DNA from: Erythrocercus mccallii
Taxonomy: Eukaryota; Chordata; Aves; Passeriformes; Dicruridae
Direction of reading: 5' to 3'
Assembly (NCBI GenBank): GCA_013397435.1
Contig: VZRG01000007.1
Location: 704,847-768,846, forward strand
Length of the DNA: 64,000 nt
Under the pieces are notes generated by a model. That model was given only the letters and a program-made list of their open reading frames with translations, was not told the DNA's origin and searched no databases. Of this stretch, positions 24,659 to 38,035 are shown one piece after another (the first letter of the stretch is position 1; every line of letters begins with the position of its first letter). The position numbers and the translations under genes are program-made.

Positions 24659-26137
24659 GTAAGAATTTCAGTACTTACTGGCCCTTGAACACTTTGACAG
24701 AGCATTGAAAACAAAATAAATATAAGCATTTAAAGAAAAGCTGATAAGAGTGCTTGTGTACTGCAGATCATTATTTTCTACCATGAGAGAAAGTAAACCC
24801 AATTTTTTCTTAATTAGTCCATCCACTGGAAGATGAAAGTAGGCTTGCAAAGGCAGCAGTGTCACAGCATACTGATCCCTTTAGTTTTGCCTTCAGAAGT
24901 TGAATCTAGTAACTACTCAAAGTAGTTGTTTCTTACAGACCATGTTGAAAGAAAATAAATAAATAAAAAGAAGTTACTGACACAAAAAATTAGCTCCCTC
25001 CCAGAAGCAGCCCTTACATGAAACCTGCGATAGTTTGCCAAATTTGCTGAAGATAACATTGTTATATGTAATTGTTTTCCAGTTGAAACCCACATGGCAT
25101 TTGAGAACATGCAAGGACTGTCATTAAAATCATTAAGCAAAAACGTCTGCAGTGAAAATCAGGAAGTAGTTCATAATAGTGACATCTGAACTTCAGAAAA
25201 TCTTCCAGTGGAAATGATTAAAATATCTTGATTTATCTGAAGTTGTGTTTGAGGTTAAAGACTATGAATACAGTAACAGAGAAGCTAACATTGGTAGGAG
25301 ATGGGCTGATAAACACGATTGGTCTTTATGCTTAATTTCTGAATGCAGCAAAGTTCTTGTCTCCTCTGTGCTGCATAGCATTGTTCTGTTCTAGAGAAAT
25401 TCTGGTGAGAATTTGTCCTGTTTGCTGATCATTAGTAAAGATGTAGTTCACATCTTTGTAGAGCAATTGTGTGTTTAGTTTGAACTGCTGCAAAGAACAA
25501 TACTAAAGTCATTCCAGATTTTCTTCATAGAGAATAATATCACTTACTAAAATGTATTTTTGGCAGTTTTTATTGTGATGACCATGGTTTAAAATTTTTA
25601 AAGAGGCAGTCCTTTCTTTAACTGTTCTTTCCCCTTCCACTGTCCTGCCCTATTTCCTTTCTTGTGCTGATGTCATGGTACCTCATTCCAGCTGAAATAA
25701 ATAAAGAAAATGCTGATCACTTTGGTCCACTCTTGTGAACAATCTTATTGTTCTAGAAGGACCTTGCTGTGTATAGAAGCAGATGAAAGCAAGATGTAAT
25801 GTCAAGTCTGAGTGCAGGAGCTAACTTCTGAAAGTGTTGCCCACTGTGAACAATAGTCCTAGATCAAGCACATTTTCTCCACAAATGCTATGCTTATGTC
25901 AGACCCAGAAATTCCCCCTAAAACTGTTATTTCAAGGATTTTTTACCATCTGGGAATGCTCTAACTTGGAACAAATGCCATCTTGATATAACAGTTGTAT
26001 TTCCTTTTCTTTTCATCCTCACTGTTTCAACTGAATTGGCATACAGGGCCATAGAAACTGTAAGATTAGTGGCCTGTCAGCAAATGTTGTTTTGGTTTCT
26101 GTAACCCTGAAATTAACAATTTAAACTGTGTTCACAG
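24659..26137 (+). other. CLASP2: CLASP2 intron (1.5 kb)
   Basis: The donor is gtaaga at 24659 and the acceptor ctgtgttcacag at 26137. It is AT-rich, with no recognised repeat, exon or RNA gene. Confidence 0.9.
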
Positions 26138-26235
26138 GTGAGAGATGCTGCCATACTAGCCATTGTAGAGGTTTATAGACATGTGGGAGAGAAAGTACGA
26201 ATAGATCTTACAAAAAGAGGAATTCCTGCTGGAAG
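26138..26235 (+). CDS. CLASP2: CLASP2 coding exon, TOG1 domain (alpha form)
   Basis: The 98-nt exon lies between acceptor gtgttcacag and donor gtgagc. It begins in phase 0 with GTG AGA GAT and reads VRDAAILAIVEVYRHVGEKV and then RIDLTKRGIPAG, plus AG completed to Arg by the next exon. V-R-D-A-A-x-x-x-x-V-E-x-Y-R-H-V-G-E-x-V-R is the family's last TOG1 HEAT helices; KRGIP is the loop after them. The exon itself starts GTGAGA, so the boundary resembles a donor; the AG at 26136-26137 and the phase fix the start at 26138. Confidence 0.97.
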
Positions 26236-26774
26236 GTGAGCTAGCTGTTCTGATTTTGTAATTTTGTGCCTGTTATGTTTTACTGATGGTTATCTGAACT
26301 TTAAACGCACTAAAAACTGTTTCAAAATTGCTGTAATTTTTATTTTATATTCTAGTTAGTTTTGCCTTTCAGTATGATGTTACTAGAGTTCCTGAGTGTG
26401 TTGTATGTTGATTAGTTTATATGAAGGAAACAGCCATTGTGTTGTTTCTATCTTTGACTAATTAAAAAAGCTGGACAGAGCTTGAAATTGTACATAGTGA
26501 GAAAGACTGTTTATTCCATAAAATCTTTAAAATTCCTTGTTAAAACAATTTATACTTTTTACAGTGTGTTAACCTCTTATATATTAACATACCACTTTAC
26601 AATCACCTTCATTCACTTCTTGCTTTTGATAAAGCTGAATATGTCTACTACTTCGTGTCAGAGAGAATATCAGATTAGTGCCTCATCAGACCCATCTAAA
26701 AAACCAAGAGCCCTAGTTTTTAATGGTCATTTGTAGGATAGCAACATACAGCTTGATAATACATCAAAATATGT

Positions 26775-27030
26775 ATTCAACTCTGGGGCTCCAACATGAG
26801 GAGGACATTGACCTCTTAGTTCAGGGGAGAGCCACTAATTAATTAGGGTGCTGGAGCACCTCTGCTATGAAAACAGCTGATTGTTCAGCCTGGAGAAGAG
26901 AAGGCTGTTAGGAGACTTTAGAGCACCTTCCAATACCTAAAGAGAGCTTACAGGAGAGCTGGAGAGGGACTTCTTACAAGGACATGATAGGACCAGTGGC
27001 AAGGGCTTTAGACTGGAAGAGGATAGAGAT
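26775..27030 (+). mobile_element. CR1 LINE fragment
   Basis: It starts in the tattcaactctggggctccaacatgagga block near the end of CR1 ORF2, continues with ggtgctggagcacctctgctatga and gttcagcctggagaagagaaggct, and fades after cttacaaggacatgatag. An internal stretch is altered relative to the copy at 43372-43900, which covers the same part. No 3' tail is present, so the piece is broken on both sides. Confidence 0.85.
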
Positions 27031-30000
27031 GAGAATGAGAAGTTGTACGCATTCTCTTCTATGTAATGATAGTCTTGTTTTTAGACTAGTAATGGATTAT
27101 ATGGTTACCATAGAAGTATTAGGCCGTATTATTACTACAATTCAAAAAATCAAGTTTCCTAGTGAAGTGGAACATATCCAAGCAGATCTTCCTTGCTTTT
27201 AGATGGGGCCTTGGACATCTTTTGGAACAGAGAATAAAAGAGTACAGATAACACAGCCTTTTTGCAATGAATGTTGGGTCTGACTGTAAGTTTAAAGTTC
27301 GGTACTCACCGTTTACAATTCCATTTAATACAAGCTGAGTACATGTTGGGATCCAAATAGGATTAAACACCATAGGTGCTTTGTATCCTCAGGACAATCA
27401 ACAGCTTCTAATTTAGGTGCAGTAGGTGCCAAGTTGTTGTTTCTACTGTCTGAATCAGCTGAATACAAAATTCCCCGATCTGAAAGCAAGCATCGTTGTA
27501 TAATTTGCATTTACATAAAGAAGCGAGACTCTACTTGGTGCATGTGAAATGGGTTGTTGCCACTAAATCTCCAACAGTTTTGCACCTGACAGTCAGGACT
27601 AGTGTTAAATAAGTACATGAGCTGAGTGTCAGGTTGGGGAGTTACGATTTGCTTGAGCTAAACATGAGACTGCTACTCTCTGTCCTATCCATCCATGATA
27701 GGAAGCAGTGTTCCTGTAGTCCCTTCTTACTCCTTCACACAACTAAGAAGGTGTTTGACAAAGCTCAGCAAAGACAGATTAGCTCTGTGGTAGCTCAGAC
27801 TGTTGTTCCTTCAAAGGCAGACCTAATTTAAGGCATATCTTCCCCTGTGCCTGTCAGAGGTTTTCCCTTTGCTTAGATGCAGTAAAATTATTGTGATTGT
27901 GCAGGAGCTATGATCTGTGGGGAAAAAACCTTTGATGTAGAGTATCATCATTTTTTGAGGGGAATCTGTGTTCATGTTTGTATGTCTGGGTAGGTTTTAA
28001 GGGTTTTAAGTACTGCAGATAATCTGTAGTTCAGACACGGCTGCTTTCAGTTGTTGAGTTCAGCCTTAAAGGACTGCATTGCAGCTCCTTTACTGTAAGT
28101 CAGTGCATTAAAAATTATATGTAAACATAAATATTAGCAGAAAAATCTATTACTTTGGTGTTTGGTGCACACATGAATCAATAGAATGTAGGCTTGTTTA
28201 GTTTGCATAACAAATTACACATTACAGAGCTGTGTGTTGCTGCTTGAATGCACTCCATCCTAGAGCACAGAAAATAAGAGCTCCTGTCTGCTGAACGGAA
28301 GGCAGGAAAGTTAATCAAGCATTGTTTTGAGAAATTGTTCAACTTCCTTAAATATGCAAATGGTATATACATGTTGTGTCTATATAAAACCAAATACAGT
28401 CAGTACTTTAATAATAGTAGTCTTAAAAGGTTTTGTAATCTGCACCTAGTTCAATTCTACTTAATATTTATTTTTCTTTAGTGCATTTCTCTTCTTTGAG
28501 ATTAATTGGTGAGTTTGTTTATAAATAAAATCAGTGAGTTCCTCTTTCTATTTATTTTTTAACTTTGAAATCTCAGAATATTATCATGCTTTTTGCTTGA
28601 AGCACATTCCTTTTCCAGAACAATCAGTATCAAGTCAGTGGCTGGAAATTTGAATGTTGTTTTCTCTTTTGTTACAATTGCTGCCAGAGAGGTTTGACAA
28701 TCTTTGGTGTCAGACCTGAAAGTAGTAGCGTTAATATATCTGTGAATACTTCAAGTGGATGTTATATTTATTGTTCAGTGAGACAAAAATACTGAAGAGG
28801 TTTTGTTTTCAGTGGGCCAAACTGAATCTTTTACAATATAGAATCTGTGTGGCTGGTCTTCCCTGAATAGAAATAGTATATATGGCTCTGGATAGCAGTT
28901 ACCTAGTCTGAGTGTTAAAAGCTTTTATCATTTGAGGAATTCATCTGACAAATTTCCCCACTCTTGCTTGAGAAACAGACATGTAAAAACCCAGTCATTT
29001 GTTTAGTTCTTATGTCTAGGGCCATAACTTCATTTTCTAAAATGTTGAAGCATTTTGCAGTATGCATTTCTGAATACCACATTTTATGTCGTATGCACGT
29101 TCTACTTATCTGTCTAGTTCAAGTTGTAGATGAGGTCCATCTGTGTATCCAGATGTGGACACGTCTTCAAGTTGTTTTTTTTTTCTTGGAAGAGGGAAAT
29201 ATGGAGAAACAACTGCAAAGTTTCATATGGGCCATTTCCTGCTTTAGACTCAGTTTGGACGTAACAGACTAGTTACCGCCTGTTCTTCTTCTTTATCCTT
29301 CTGCTATTGACAGAATAGTGGTGTTCTTTTGCCTCTTCACCACAAGGTCCACAATTATAGGTATCCCCCTCTGCCTGTCATATGAACAGTTGAACTCCAT
29401 CAAGCATGGTCATGAGTTAACAGCTTTTCAGTGTGAAGTGTTGTGCACATTCTATGGAAGCATCCATGTTTCCACGTGTGCATGTCAGCTCAAGCTGTGT
29501 CCTGGCAGAGTACATACATATTCCTCTTATTGCCCATGCTCACCACAATTCGTTAACAGTTTGATGGAGACCTGTCTCTTGCTGGAGGAGAGGGTTTGGC
29601 AGGTTGCCAGCATCCCCCATTTAAAGTGCTACAACTTCAAGCATTCATTCATTCACTGACAGCCCATCCAGAAGTACCTGCTGTCCCAAATGTGGTCTCT
29701 GTCAATGGGGATTTTCCTGTCTATATGAGAAGTTGCAAAATACCTGTTTAAGCCTTTTTGGGAAAAGAAGACAATATTTCTGTCCACCAGTGACACACGG
29801 TGACTTCCATGATTGATTATGATTGCCACGTCCAGAGTTGGGCTTGCAGATAAGAGATGGAGTAATAATGCTTCTCTTCTCAAAGAACCTTCTTCATTGC
29901 TGGTAAAACTGGTCTTCATCCAGCCCTGTAGAATTTTTTGGATTCCTCTCGGCAGGCTCTCTTTTGCCAGGAGCGGAACCTCCTGTAAACATTCTTAAAT

Positions 30001-31536
30001 TGACTGTGGTTGCAATAATTTTAGAGACTCTAGCCCATACTGCCTTGCTGCCTGTGACCGTGTGAGGAAATGCGAGAAGAAGGTAGTAAGAAGACCAGGG
30101 TGGGAAGAGAGGGAGGGAGAGACTTGTTTTGAGAGACTTTGCAAAGTAGTAGTTACAGATCCTGAAGCCCGTCTAAAGAGAGGATTGGTTCTACAGTAGT
30201 GCTTTACCACATTGACAGCTATGTTATAATGGACTCTTCTGTTGTTGTTGCAGTTATAACAAATACTGTAGAGTGTGCCTCTGGTCATAAAGACATGCTT
30301 TGAAAGTTTGAGGAGTGGCAGTACAGTGTGTTGTTCTCCAGCCTGCACCACTGACAACGCAGCGTCCAGTGCTGACAAACACATTTTTTTATTGTTTATA
30401 GTTAATACTTCATCAAATATTTTGCTCAGAGTGAGAGGCAACATGTATATTATTATAATATATTTATAATATGCTTTTAGCTTCTGTTTAAAACACTCAG
30501 GAAAAAATTTTTGAAAACAAAGTTCAAAAGAGCAGGAAATATTTTTTCTTTTGAATTCTTTAAAATATTTGTGCCAGGTGGATAACATCAGCTTTACAGG
30601 ATATAAAAATTAAAGTGAAATTTTAAAGCAAATCTGTTTATGTCTCTAGTTTCTGTTCTCTTGGTATGACAGTTTTAGCTTTTCAGATGTAGGGTTAATT
30701 CTTCCTCATTAAGTAGGTGAACTGTTAACGCAGTGTTTTCTATGGAATCCAGGAACTCACAATCCCTGAAAAACACAAACATATGAGGCAAACACATTAA
30801 CTTCTTGTTATGAAAGCAAGATGGCCTAATGCATTATTATAGGTATTGATTCTCATGTGAACTTCTTGCTTCGTACGGTTGAAAGCACATACATGTTAAT
30901 GGGATTTCATTAATAAATTCTAGTACCCAAGAAGCATTTCATTTCAGAAGTTTTACTTTTTCAAGTCAAAGTGCAGAAAACCCCATTTTGGTATATATTG
31001 CCTTTGGTTTGCAAAACTGATATTTTCATTAAAAGACTTGAAGTTTAATAGTAAAGCAGTGATATTTGTGAATTGCTGCCGTTTCAGACATTTTGCTGTG
31101 GCAGCAGTGGTTGGAAGTGCAATGGTGATGCAGAAGGGAGAGAGGGTAATAGGTTCCAGAGACAAGCTGGCAAGTATGCTAGGGAAATATTAGGCAAACT
31201 ACTACTGAGCTACATACTGTTTGGAGATAACTTGAGATGGTAGAATAACTGCTGGTTTGTGTTAGGGGTTATTGACTTAAATGATTAAGGGGGTTTTTGG
31301 TTGTGTTGTTTTAGATGTTTGCAGTAGTGGAGGCCTTTTTGTGGGGATCTGTAGAGTTCTGCTTGTGGGTCTACGAAGTCCAGGACAAATTTGCTCTGTA
31401 GCAGATTGCTTTGAAGTATTTGGAAAGTAAAAATAATGCATCGTGAGACTCCTAAATTGTTGGAAAGGTGGGGGAAGTCTCAAATTTTCTATGCTCTTGT
31501 GTGTCTGCATGTCATTATTTTATCACATTCTTCATT

Positions 31537-31570
31537 ATTAGATAAATGAGGTTTATTAGATAAATGAGGT
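31537..31570. repeat. 18-bp tandem repeat (1.9 copies)
   Basis: The unit attagataaatgaggttt (31537-31554) is followed by a 16-bp second copy (31555-31570). Confidence 0.8.
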
Positions 31571-32982
31571 CCCAGTGAGTGAAAGGGATATGCAAGTCGC
31601 AGAATATGTAGACCATGCAGTGAAAGTGCACTGCCTTTCTGCATGGATCATTGCATAAAAGTGGTGTGTGCATAATGAAATGTTGAAACTGTGTCCTTGA
31701 ATTTTCTCCTTGTGAGAATTTTCATATCCGGGTGTAGTTCTTACCCATTTTTCTTGGTTTGTCATAAAGTAGTTTGGATTGTGAGTTGTAAAGACAGCCT
31801 TTCAGTGCAAATTTTTAGCAAATTTTGAATTGGGTAGTATAGTCTCTAGTTCTTCTGATGTAGCTGAACTGTAGCTGTTAGGAGACCTGCAGACTGTCAT
31901 GTGATTTGTAGTTCATAACTTCATTCATTTAAAATCAGGATTTAGTCCTGACAGTCCTGGAGCTAAAAATCCCATGTGCGTGTTACATATCACCATATTC
32001 CAAGTAGTCTAAAATTCAGAGAAGTCTTTGGAGAAATACAAGAAAATGTTCTCAATTGTTTGCAGCTGAACAATGTATTATGTCAGTACAAATCTGTTGC
32101 TAATGCGTGGGTCATGTTTTTCCGGGAGATACTTCCACTGCTTTTATTGAGTTTCTGCAGAAGTGATGAGAAAGGGCTGTTGAAGTGTTTAGCCAGCTTT
32201 CTTGATTGAACACCATTTTTTGCCTTGTGGGACTAGATTACAAATCTAGGATTGTGGAGTTTTTTAATTTGGTTTATTCAGACTTTTATTTGTCTGTTTG
32301 CTGTTCATTTGTAGCAAAGCATTTCCAGTGTATTCTCTATTGTGACAGTTAAAATCAGTGGTGTGCAGGTTGCACACATTTAAGTGTTTAGTGTATCTTA
32401 AGTTTAGAAGAAAGTTTTGGGTTTGGGTTTTTTTTTCCTGCTATGGAAGTGCTAACTACCACAGAGCTCTTTTCATAACCAAATGGAGGAAATTTTGTGG
32501 AACAAAAACTTTGAAAATGAGTAATAGTCTTAGAACAAATTAAATAGCAGTCCTTTTTTTTTTCTTCTAAGTGAACATTCCGTAGTTCAAATTGTAACCT
32601 TTTTTGAGTTGAGTGTGGATGAGTACTCAACCTGTTTTGGTTGAGTAACCTTGTTGAGTATGAGTAAATATATATATGTACACACTATACGTACACAATA
32701 TGTGCCATTACTGAACCTGAACTTTAGAAGGTTATTTTTAATCATTTTTAACATTTTTACTCAGTTTTTGTTTTTTGCTAAGTTTACTTAGATTTTCCAT
32801 GCGTTTCTGTGAAGATGCTCGACTAAAGAGGAATCCTTTAGGAATTGTTTCTTCATGCACTTAATCCCTTGTATATTCTGTTTGGCTGCTTTATATATGC
32901 TAATAAACTGATTTCTGTTTTTACCAGTAGCCAGTGGGATTTCAGAGATGTAAAAATCCTTTGTTGTTTTTGTTCTTTATAG

Positions 32983-33053
32983 GTTGCAAACAATCTTTGC
33001 AAAATTTGATGAAATAAGAAACTCTGACAATATGATTTTAAGTAACATCAGTG
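32983..33053 (+). CDS. CLASP2: CLASP2 coding exon, end of TOG1 (alpha form)
   Basis: The 71-nt exon is flanked by tttatag and gtgagt. Joined to the previous AG it reads R, then LQTIFAKFDEIRNSDNMILS and NIS, and leaves a lone G. The I-F-A-K-F-D-E core is the C-terminal TOG1 helix of CLASPs; the RNSDNMILSNIS end is variable in the family. Its final G plus AC of the exon at 53028 makes Asp, giving ...SNIS-DKSFDDEE. This is the last alpha-specific exon: the next 20 kb intron contains the two alternative starts that replace everything upstream. Confidence 0.94.
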
Positions 33054-36000
33054 GTGAGTATGAAAGATCATATATTTATAATCAGCTTTAGATTAATGCA
33101 AGATAAGTATTTAAATACTAGTGTTATCCATGTAAGATGAATGAATAGAAAAAACATGTAAATGCTAAGAAAATGAGACACTTGGTGAAACAAGCTTGTA
33201 CACTTTACTGGAAGTATTTGCTGGATTGTGGTCAGAATACAATTGGAAAAGGTGTTGAAACTGCATGGAAACAAGCAGTGAATATTTAACAAGTTACAGA
33301 TGTGCTCAGTAGAGGATAGAAGAATGCGCTAAAGTGTTCATGGATGGGAAAAAAGATCACGTGAACCTTTATCCTTAGTATGTTTCTAAGAGAAAAATGG
33401 ACTTTAGTGATGGGTGTGTTTGATATCTTCTTCGTTAAAATGATGCATCATGATTTTAATACGCGGAATTTTAAATTATAAAAAGAGGAGACTGCAGCAT
33501 TCAAAGACAATTATTGAAGTTAAGACTTCATTGAGCTTGAGCTCCTTATTTTGGTGTATTTCAAGAAGAGGCAACCTGTTATGCAGAGAATCCCTGTTGC
33601 TTCCACTGCTTTTTTGCTACAGTATTTTTTAGTATGAAAATTTAATTTAAAATTGTAAATTATTAAAAGAATGTTACATAACAGCAAAACAAAGGAGGTG
33701 CTGTGGCAGCGGCTTTCGCATAATCAGTTTTGGAAGCCTCATTGTCTTTTGCAAGGAATCAGTAGATCTTGTTTTATTCCGAAGAGCTTTCTCATGTTAA
33801 TTTGTCTTTCAGAGTAACTGTTGATTATGGTCTGCTGTATCAAAAAAGTGTAGATAGAAATATTTAGATTATTTAAGAGTAAAAATATTTTGAGGAATGC
33901 ATATAATTCCTTAATGTACTCAAATCTACCTTTTTAATTTTAAATTTTGTCACTATTTTCTTTTAAGTGTGCAGAAGTGACTGTAGGTTCAAAGGAAAGT
34001 GTTTTTGTAACCTTTTCCTTTGACATAGTAAGTTTCTGTGCTGCATTTTGCTTTGAAATAAAATGCTGAACACTTCAACACTTAAAAATTGACTTGTAAA
34101 AAATTACATTTAAAAAAAAACCCGAAGCATTCTAATTTGGGGAAAAAATGTTTTATATAAAAATGTAAATATTTATGTTCTGTTAGATTGTAAATTTACA
34201 CATTATTAAAGGGTAAACCATTCTCTTTTACATTTAACATTAATACAGCTGTGTAGGTTTCACAGATTTGAGAGATTCAGAGATGCATTGCACATGTGTA
34301 TTTTTTCTGTTGGTAGTTCTCAGGAGACTGGGGAAAGTCACATGGGAATATAAGCGTTGAAATAATTTAAATATATGAAAATATATATACCACATTGCTG
34401 GACTAGTTAACATAGCACTTCTGTCATTTTTGTCTCCATTGAAGAGAGTTAACAAAGTTTATTTTGAAACTATTTTTATCTCATGTGCAAAACACAGATA
34501 TTAATGTTGATCTATGATAGTATAAACCATGTATTTTGTCTTGTAGGTGGCAATTTCTATGCAAAAGTTACTGTCATTCTGTTTTGGTACCATAAATGAC
34601 ATTAATACGTTGGTTTCTGTATTTTTGCTTGAACCTAGTTCATCTGTTGCTTCCATCTAGGCAGTTTTTCAATGTTATTGTAAAGGTATTCTTCCATTGT
34701 TAGTACTTTATCTTGGCTTTGTGCTTCTTTATTCTCTGAAGGACAATTTGTATTTACTGCTTGCACGTGTAGATTTAAAAGTTACTGTTGAATTCCTGTA
34801 GCCTTGGTTCCAACTTTTCTTTCAGGAGCTTTATCAAACATCTCTGGATAAAGGCCAAATTTTAGTGGCTAAATACATCTGTTAGTGTTGAGGAATTTTT
34901 TTGTGCTTCGGATATGTTGTAGTAGGGTTTGGGATGGTGGGGGGGAATAGGGTTGTCTTTCCAAGTGGGGGGAGGCAGAGGTGGGGTAGAAAGCACAAAA
35001 ACACTTCAACTGGCTTTAATATAATTAAACTTCATAGTGGGCCTTCTTAACAGCAAAAGGAATGGCTTTGGGCCAGGTGGAGTTACTGTCTCCAAGTAGG
35101 GTGACTGTACTGATGGGGGTCCTGTTCCTTGTGTGATGGATAGGGAGGAACTTGCTAATAAACCTTGGAACATGTCATCTTCTTCATAGTCCTGAGTGAC
35201 ACTGCTGTGGTAGTGAATATTTGCTGTATTGACCTAGTTTCTGAGAAATGTGACTTAGGATTCTCTCATCAAATAATACTAACGTCAGTTGTTCAGTCTT
35301 TTTATCCAGCATGTACTTAGGAAGAAAAAAAGGAATAAAGAGTCAAAGGTCCCAACTTTTAACAACCTGAACACAAAAATGTTTTCCATGCTATATTGAT
35401 AGTCAAAATAAATACATATTTAAAAAAATATGTTTGTACTAACAGGATTTAACACTTGAGAGTTTGAAAAATATTGTATGCTTAGGTATGTGGGAGAAAT
35501 ACAGGTAGGACAGGAAAGGGTCTCCTTCCTTCCATCTTAGCACACTGGTAGATTTAATAACTTATGCTTTTGAGTGTGCTTGAAGGGATCTAGTGAGAAC
35601 AGTGCCTTTAGTCTTGTGTTACCTCTTTCCTTTATTGAATCTGATCTGTGATGAAATGGTAAAGGGGAGGAGGAGAATAAGTTACCATTAGGGACTGACA
35701 GATCGTCTTGGAGGGTAGACAGGGTGGAAAGCACATTCAAACACTTATAGATGGAATAATTGGGGTAGGATGTAACGAGGAGTTTCCAAAGCCAACACAT
35801 GAGGAGGTACCATGTCTAACAAGGGAACTGGGCAGGAATTTTAGTGCTTTTGCCTCATGAGAGTGGCTTACAGCCTTAAATAATAGCCCACTGCTAGCTT
35901 GCCTCTCCAGCTGACCTTTGACTTTTTTTATTTTTTACTCTCAGATGTGTGTAGTAAAATCAGAGATAATTTCTTTAATGTGAATTATGTGAATGAATGA

Positions 36001-37539
36001 CCCGCTATGCAAACTGTGGGATTTGTTTACATTTATAATGATGCATATTAAAAGAATCATATCAGGATGTTTGCCTATTAAGCAATATCTTCTGCACGCT
36101 GCTAGTTTTGTCCTTTCACTCCACCAGAACTATAGGTAGCCTTCCAAAGTGGAGAAGATTCTTTAAAGCGCCCCCCCATTTTTCAGCAAGTGAATGTTCA
36201 TTTCTATGGAAACAGAACTGGCAGCCAATCTCAGCACTACAAAAGCACTTGTTTCTGCTGCCTGAGATTTGTAAATACTGTTTTCTCTAAGAGAATTCAA
36301 GCAGACTCCTATATCAGATAGTAGTGTCATTATTGAGACAGGGAATTAAAACAAAAGTAGGGAAACTATTAACACTGAGCTCCCTGCTGCACTCAGCAGA
36401 ATGATTGAGCTGACGATAAATCATACATCTCTATTCAACCCCTGCAGTTCTTCCATTTCAGTGTTTAATGGCTCAAAGGACTGGCTTTACAAACACAAAA
36501 TACGACAGGTAGGATATGTGATATTAGTATCACGGTGTAGGGGAGCTGTGTTATGGGTGATAAAGATGCAGCTGAAATATGTGTTCTCCTGGGGAAAAAA
36601 GGGGCAAATAAAAATCCATAACACTACTGTGTATCTGTTTTTCCACATTACACTATTGTTTTTTATTTCCCTTTGCTGTTTTCTATTTGGAAATACAGTT
36701 ACTATGGAGACAGTGACGACATACTCTTAATAGAGCTCACCAGTGCAGCACAACATGAATATATGTCGTTTGGGAATACTGGTGATAACTGCTGTGATTA
36801 TTTTATAGAGGTTTCCAGCCACATGTATTCCTTTGGCTGGCTCAATGCAAGCGGTCAAAATCTAGCCACAACATTTTCAATTTCAGCTGCTCTTCCCAAT
36901 GGCTTGTCATTCGAAATAGGAAAATTTACTGACCAGTGAAGTGTACTGGTCAGTTCAAGCCCATTTGGGAGAAAAGGGCCTCATCAGGCTGATGCTTCTA
37001 CTGGTTTTAAGGAATTTGACTGAGTTCTTGGATTAGCTCTACAGGAAACTGTGTGTGGCTCCTTGCAAATGCGTGGTTCTCATGCTCTGTGCGACAGCAT
37101 ATGCTACAGTCTTGCCCGAGTTTTAAACTTTTCTGTTGGCTAGACTAAGTAAATTGGTACTACTTACTTGCTGCTCTTTGTTCTGATCACTGTTGGATTG
37201 CATTCTCTACTCTCAGCATGTCACCTAAAACGTAGATTCTGGTACCAGCTCTGATCAGCAGCTCAGGCTCTGGGCAGTCTGTCATTGATGCTCCCCAGCA
37301 TGTGTTGCACTCATGCTTTGGAAGCAGTTTCTCTTTGAAAGTTGCGGGGGAGTTTCCAAACAAGTCTTCCTCAAAAAATGAGGCAGCAGCTTTCTTCAAC
37401 GGAGCCCTTTCCTACTTCCTGTGGCTTTATTGTTTTGTTTTATTTCGCGTTATGTTACGTTTTGGTTGATCTTTGTTCTGTGCAGTGCTCGTCCTTAACC
37501 AAGGCTGCTGCTTCTCCTCTCGCTTCATGTTCCGTGGTG

Positions 37540-38035
37540 GTGGCGGGGGCCAGAGCTTCCCCCTGCGGGTGTGGGGTGTCCCCCGTGGCGGGGCTCCGGC
37601 GCTGCCGGCGGGGGCGGAGCGCCCGTGGGGGCCGGGCCGGGGCTGTGCCGGCGCGGAGCTCCCTCGCAAGGCGGGACTGCTATTTTGAAGCGAGGCGGCG
37701 GCTGCAGCGGCAGGGAGCCGGCAGGAATCCGGCGAGGATCCGGCCGGGAGCCGCCGTGCCCGCCCTCCCGCGGCACCGCCGGGCATGATGGCTGTGGGGG
37801 ACGGTGAGTGGGGACCGCCGTGCCCTTGGGCACCGGCGCAGGGCTGCGGGGGCTCTCGGCAGCCCGGGGGGGGCCCGAGGAGCTCGGTATGGCAGGTTGG
37901 CATCTCGGGCTGACGGGCTTGGCTTCCGCCCGAGCCGGGCGCTGGGCGATGGCTGCTGCGTGCAAAAGCCGGAGGGTGCCGGGGCGCCGATCGTGGCAGC
38001 TCCAGCCCTTCGTAGAATTTTAACCGTGCCTGGGC
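37540..38035 (+). promoter_or_regulatory. CLASP2: CpG island promoter of the CLASP2 gamma-type transcript
   Basis: From about 37540 the sequence turns abruptly GC- and CpG-rich inside an AT-rich intron, and fades near 38035. It has a GC box (GGGGCGG, 37611-37617), several CGGCG-type words and no TATA box in the expected place, as in broad housekeeping promoters. It surrounds the start codon at 37785 and the donor at 37804. The transcription start is probably between about 37540 and 37700, but cannot be placed exactly. Long open frames on both strands here come from the lack of stop codons in GC-rich DNA. Confidence 0.88.
37785..37803 (+). CDS. CLASP2: CLASP2 gamma-type alternative first coding exon
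   Basis: The exon encodes MMAVGD plus one G, followed by donor gtgagt. Joined to the exon at 53028 it gives MMAVGD-DKSFDDEE, closely matching the short N-terminus known for mammalian CLASP2 gamma (MAMGDDKSFDDEE). An in-frame TGA at 37686-37688 closes the frame upstream. Two ATGs are adjacent: 37785 and 37788. The second has A at -3 and G at +4, the stronger context, so the protein may start at residue 2. The product lacks TOG1 and begins at the Ser/Pro-rich linker, retaining the downstream TOG2, TOG3 and CLIP-binding parts outside the window. The CpG island suggests broad expression. Confidence 0.93.

Larger units (their letters stand above)
26236..32982 (+). other. CLASP2: CLASP2 intron (6.7 kb)
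   Basis: The donor is gtgagc at 26236 and the acceptor ttctttatag at 32982. It holds a CR1 piece (26775-27030), an 18-bp tandem repeat (31537-31570) and, on the minus strand, a frame from 30588 down to 29653 with a single stop (see findings). No CLASP2 exon or other recognisable gene was found inside. Confidence 0.88.
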
